The position numbers and the translations under genes were made by a program. Under the pieces are notes generated by a model. That model saw only the letters and a program-made list of their open reading frames with translations. It ran no database searches and had not been told where the DNA came from. A DNA stretch of 64,000 nucleotides from Siphonodentalium dalli. Lineage: Eukaryota; Mollusca; Scaphopoda; Gadilida; Siphonodentaliidae. Shown one piece after another: positions 61,855-64,000 of the stretch. Location: assembly GCA_032622095.1 (NCBI GenBank), contig CP136068.1, positions 164,197,465-164,261,464 of the forward strand, read 5' to 3'. The stretch's first letter is position 1. Each line of letters starts with the position of its first letter.

Positions 61855-64000
61855 TTTCCAACTGAACACAGAAATGTCAATAAACCATACTATCGACATA
61901 CCAATCAATTCCGTGCGAATCCCTTATTATACTTCCATATTTTAATATGGAAGTATATTGTTATTCAATTTATTATTTTTCTCCTCTATTATTATTATTC
62001 TAAGCAATTTTTCAACTCTTATATCTCCGGAAGTACAAGAGATAGGGAGCTGAAATTTCGTATGCATATAGACCTATACTATTTCTAACTAATAAGAGTA
62101 TATAGGATGTTGTCCACGATTGGTTTACAGAGTTATCTCCCTTTTTGTGAAAAAATGGGGTTGCTGTATCTCGAAAAGTATGAGCAGCAGAGACTAAAAA
62201 TTTGGACCATATGTAGAACTCAGGATTCCCTATTGAATCCATACATTATAATTTATGTCCGCGCTTTTTCTACAGAGTTGTCGCCCATGATTCGCAAAAT
62301 TCGATTTATTTCATATCATGTAACCGCCTATAACATGCACGGTATCCATATTTGAGAGATTTTATGTAGTTACCCGTTATCAACTTGCTACGAAAACAAG
62401 TTTTGAACAGGGACGGACTTATATTTTTGGGTTTTGGGTGGGGGCAAAATTTTCGCAATTTTTTTTTTCGATGATTTTAACTATTTTTACTGTCGTGTAT
62501 CTATATGGTGTACTAATGATCCTCCTGAAAGAATTTTGTAAATCGGTTGAGAAATGTCCAAGTTACAGACCATCGAAAATTGTATTCATACATCGATTGA
62601 GGAGAAAGTGCTTGTGGACAAAACTCCTCCTAGACGACGCACGCGAACTGGATTTGGTCTATGTGAGCGTGTTATCCATAGAAAGAAGACGAAATGGTGC
62701 AATTTTGACGAAGATCCAAAAACATTGGTCCATATTAGGGAGGGGGCAAAAATTGTCATATTTTTTTGGTCTCCGATTTGAACCAAAATTGTTGTGAAGT
62801 ATCTATAAGATGTACCGAGTGAAATTATGAGTGAATTTTGTGAATCGGTTGAAAAATGTAGAAATTGTGGCCCCTTCATTTTTTTCAAGTTTACAGAAGA
62901 TGCACTATGAATTCAAATTCCTTCAACCAATCGTCAATTGTTTAGTGTCATTCGGTGGGGAATTTATAATACTTTTAAACGATTACCGACTTGCCTTATT
63001 ATGTCGATGGAAGCCAGATATAATCGAAATGTATGTACTGAACAGCATTAATATAGGTCTATATAGTAGAATATCGCCACAATATCTTACTAGAACCCTA
63101 CTAAATATTAAAGGGGCATCAAATGCGAACACAATGACGCAAAAATTAGCTCGATATCTCGAAGATTGGCCGAGATATGGCGACTTTTCTACACGCATCA
63201 CCTAATTCCGAGGCAAGGGTGGGGGTCACACCAGAACGTTCCAACTGAACACAGAAATGTCAATAAACCATACTATCGACATACCAATCAATTCCGTGCG
63301 AATCCCTTATTATACTTCCATATTTTAATATGGAAGTATATTGTTATTCAATTTATTATTTTTCTCCTCTATTATTATTATTCTAAGCAATTTTTCAACT
63401 CTTATATCTCCGGAAGTACAAGAGATAGGGAGCTGAAATTTCGTATGCATATAGACCTATACTATTTCTAACTAATAAGAGTATATAGGATGTTGTCCAC
63501 GATTGGTTTACAGAGTTATCTCCCTTTTTGTGAAAAAATGGGGTTGCTGTATCTCGAAAAGTATGAGCAGCAGAGACTAAAAATTTGGACCATATGTAGA
63601 ACTCAGGATTCCCTATTGAATCCATACATTATAATTTATGTCCGCGCTTTTTCTACAGAGTTGTCGCCCATGATTCGCAAAATTCGATTTATTTCATATC
63701 ATGTAACCGCCTATAACATGCACGGTATCCATATTTGAGAGATTTTATGTAGTTACCCGTTATCAACTTGCTACGAAAACAAGTTTTGAACAGGGACGGA
63801 CTTATATTTTTGGGTTTTGGGTGGGGGCAAAATTTTCGCAATTTTTTTTTTCGATGATTTTAACTATTTTTACTGTCGTGTATCTATATGGTGTACTAAT
63901 GATCCTCCTGAAAGAATTTTGTAAATCGGTTGAGAAATGTCCAAGTTACAGACCATCGAAAATTGTATTCATACATCGATTGAGGAGAAAGTGCTTGTGG
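61855..64000 (+). repeat. Tandem array, family I, 1383-bp unit (tail + 1 full + 1 cut by window)
   Basis: A 73-bp unit tail (61855-61927) is followed by palindromes at 61928 and 63311. Family I aligns with family D along its body (ACTGTCG-GTATCTATA, AAGAATTTTGTAAATCGG, TTCTTCAACCAATCGT or TCCTTCAACCAATCGT, GATATCTCGAA-ATTGGCCGA-ATATGGCGAC) with many changes and indels, and also has GAGTTATCTCCCTTT, which D lacks. ORFs up to 124 codons are not conserved in frame with D over their length. Confidence 0.92.
61928..61957. repeat. Perfect palindrome, family I
   Basis: TATACTTCCATATT and AATATGGAAGTATA are perfect reverse complements around TT, the TATT/AATA version. It is repeated at 63311-63340. 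Confidence 0.95.

Larger units (their letters stand above)
57324..64000 (+). mobile_element. Segment 5: one B unit, family H and family I arrays (cut by window end)
   Basis: It starts after CTAG (57323) at the same base of the ATT tract as segments 3 and 4. One B body and leader are followed by family H units and then family I units, and the window ends inside I. No 3' module is reached. As in segment 3, a TGGT/ACCA-type family comes first and a TATT/AATA-type family second. Confidence 0.5.

Noticed and set aside
1338-63738. Roughly 200 ORFs of 60-135 codons on both strands
   Set aside because: They recur at the repeat period in several overlapping frames, have no recognisable domain, start and stop inside shared sub-repeats, and are broken between related families (for example CGATAAG in H). 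I annotate the repeats and not these frames.

Overview
The window looks like gene-free, repeat-dominated DNA from an animal nuclear genome. No open reading frame is longer than about 135 codons. None shows a recognisable domain, and nearly all are copies of one another inside tandem repeats. The recurring GAGTTATCTCCCTTT-type motif and the architecture (palindrome, ATT microsatellite, long tandem units, tRNA-like block, terminal hairpin) recall tandem-repeat-bearing Helitron/Helentron-like and 'pearl'-type elements of bivalve molluscs. A mollusc source is therefore my best guess, but it is recollection and inference, not proven here.

Almost the whole 64 kb reads as a head-to-tail chain of composite elements in one orientation. 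Each junction reads CTAG|TTAT. The segment on its left ends with ATGGAAGTAT, a small hairpin, a 7-12 base spacer and CTAG. The segment on its right begins with TTAT, either as the unit palindrome (TTATACTTCC...) or as the ATT tract (TTATTATT...). The segments are: (0) 1-1721, the 3' part of an element whose start is outside the window; (1) 1722-14243, a 1448-bp tandem array (family A) plus 3' module F; (2) 14244-15794, a short 1551-bp element C; (3) 15795-48794, a 1732-bp array (B), a 1246-1270-bp array (D) and a mostly unique 3' module E; (4) 48795-57323, one B unit, a 1733-bp array (G) and module F; (5) 57324 to the window end, one B unit, a 1726-bp array (H) and a 1383-bp array (I).

The seven unit families share one plan. 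A 30-31-base palindrome is followed by a leader, an (ATT)n tract, and a body built of degenerate sub-repeats carrying variants of ATCTCCTCCGAA and GAGTTATSGCCC. The palindrome loop-proximal arms differ between families in a compensated way (TGGT/ACCA, TATT/AATA, TGTT/AACA), which suggests the fold matters. Module F carries a 271-bp tandem repeat holding a minus-strand tRNA-like sequence with A box, B box and a downstream T-run. Module E carries two candidate miniature inverted-repeat elements.

No transposase, Rep/helicase, reverse transcriptase or endonuclease is visible, so the elements would be non-autonomous. Units within an array are nearly identical, so copy numbers may reflect recent amplification or assembly choices. 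The Helitron-like interpretation is a hypothesis. The repeats, junctions, palindromes and coordinates are read directly from the sequence.
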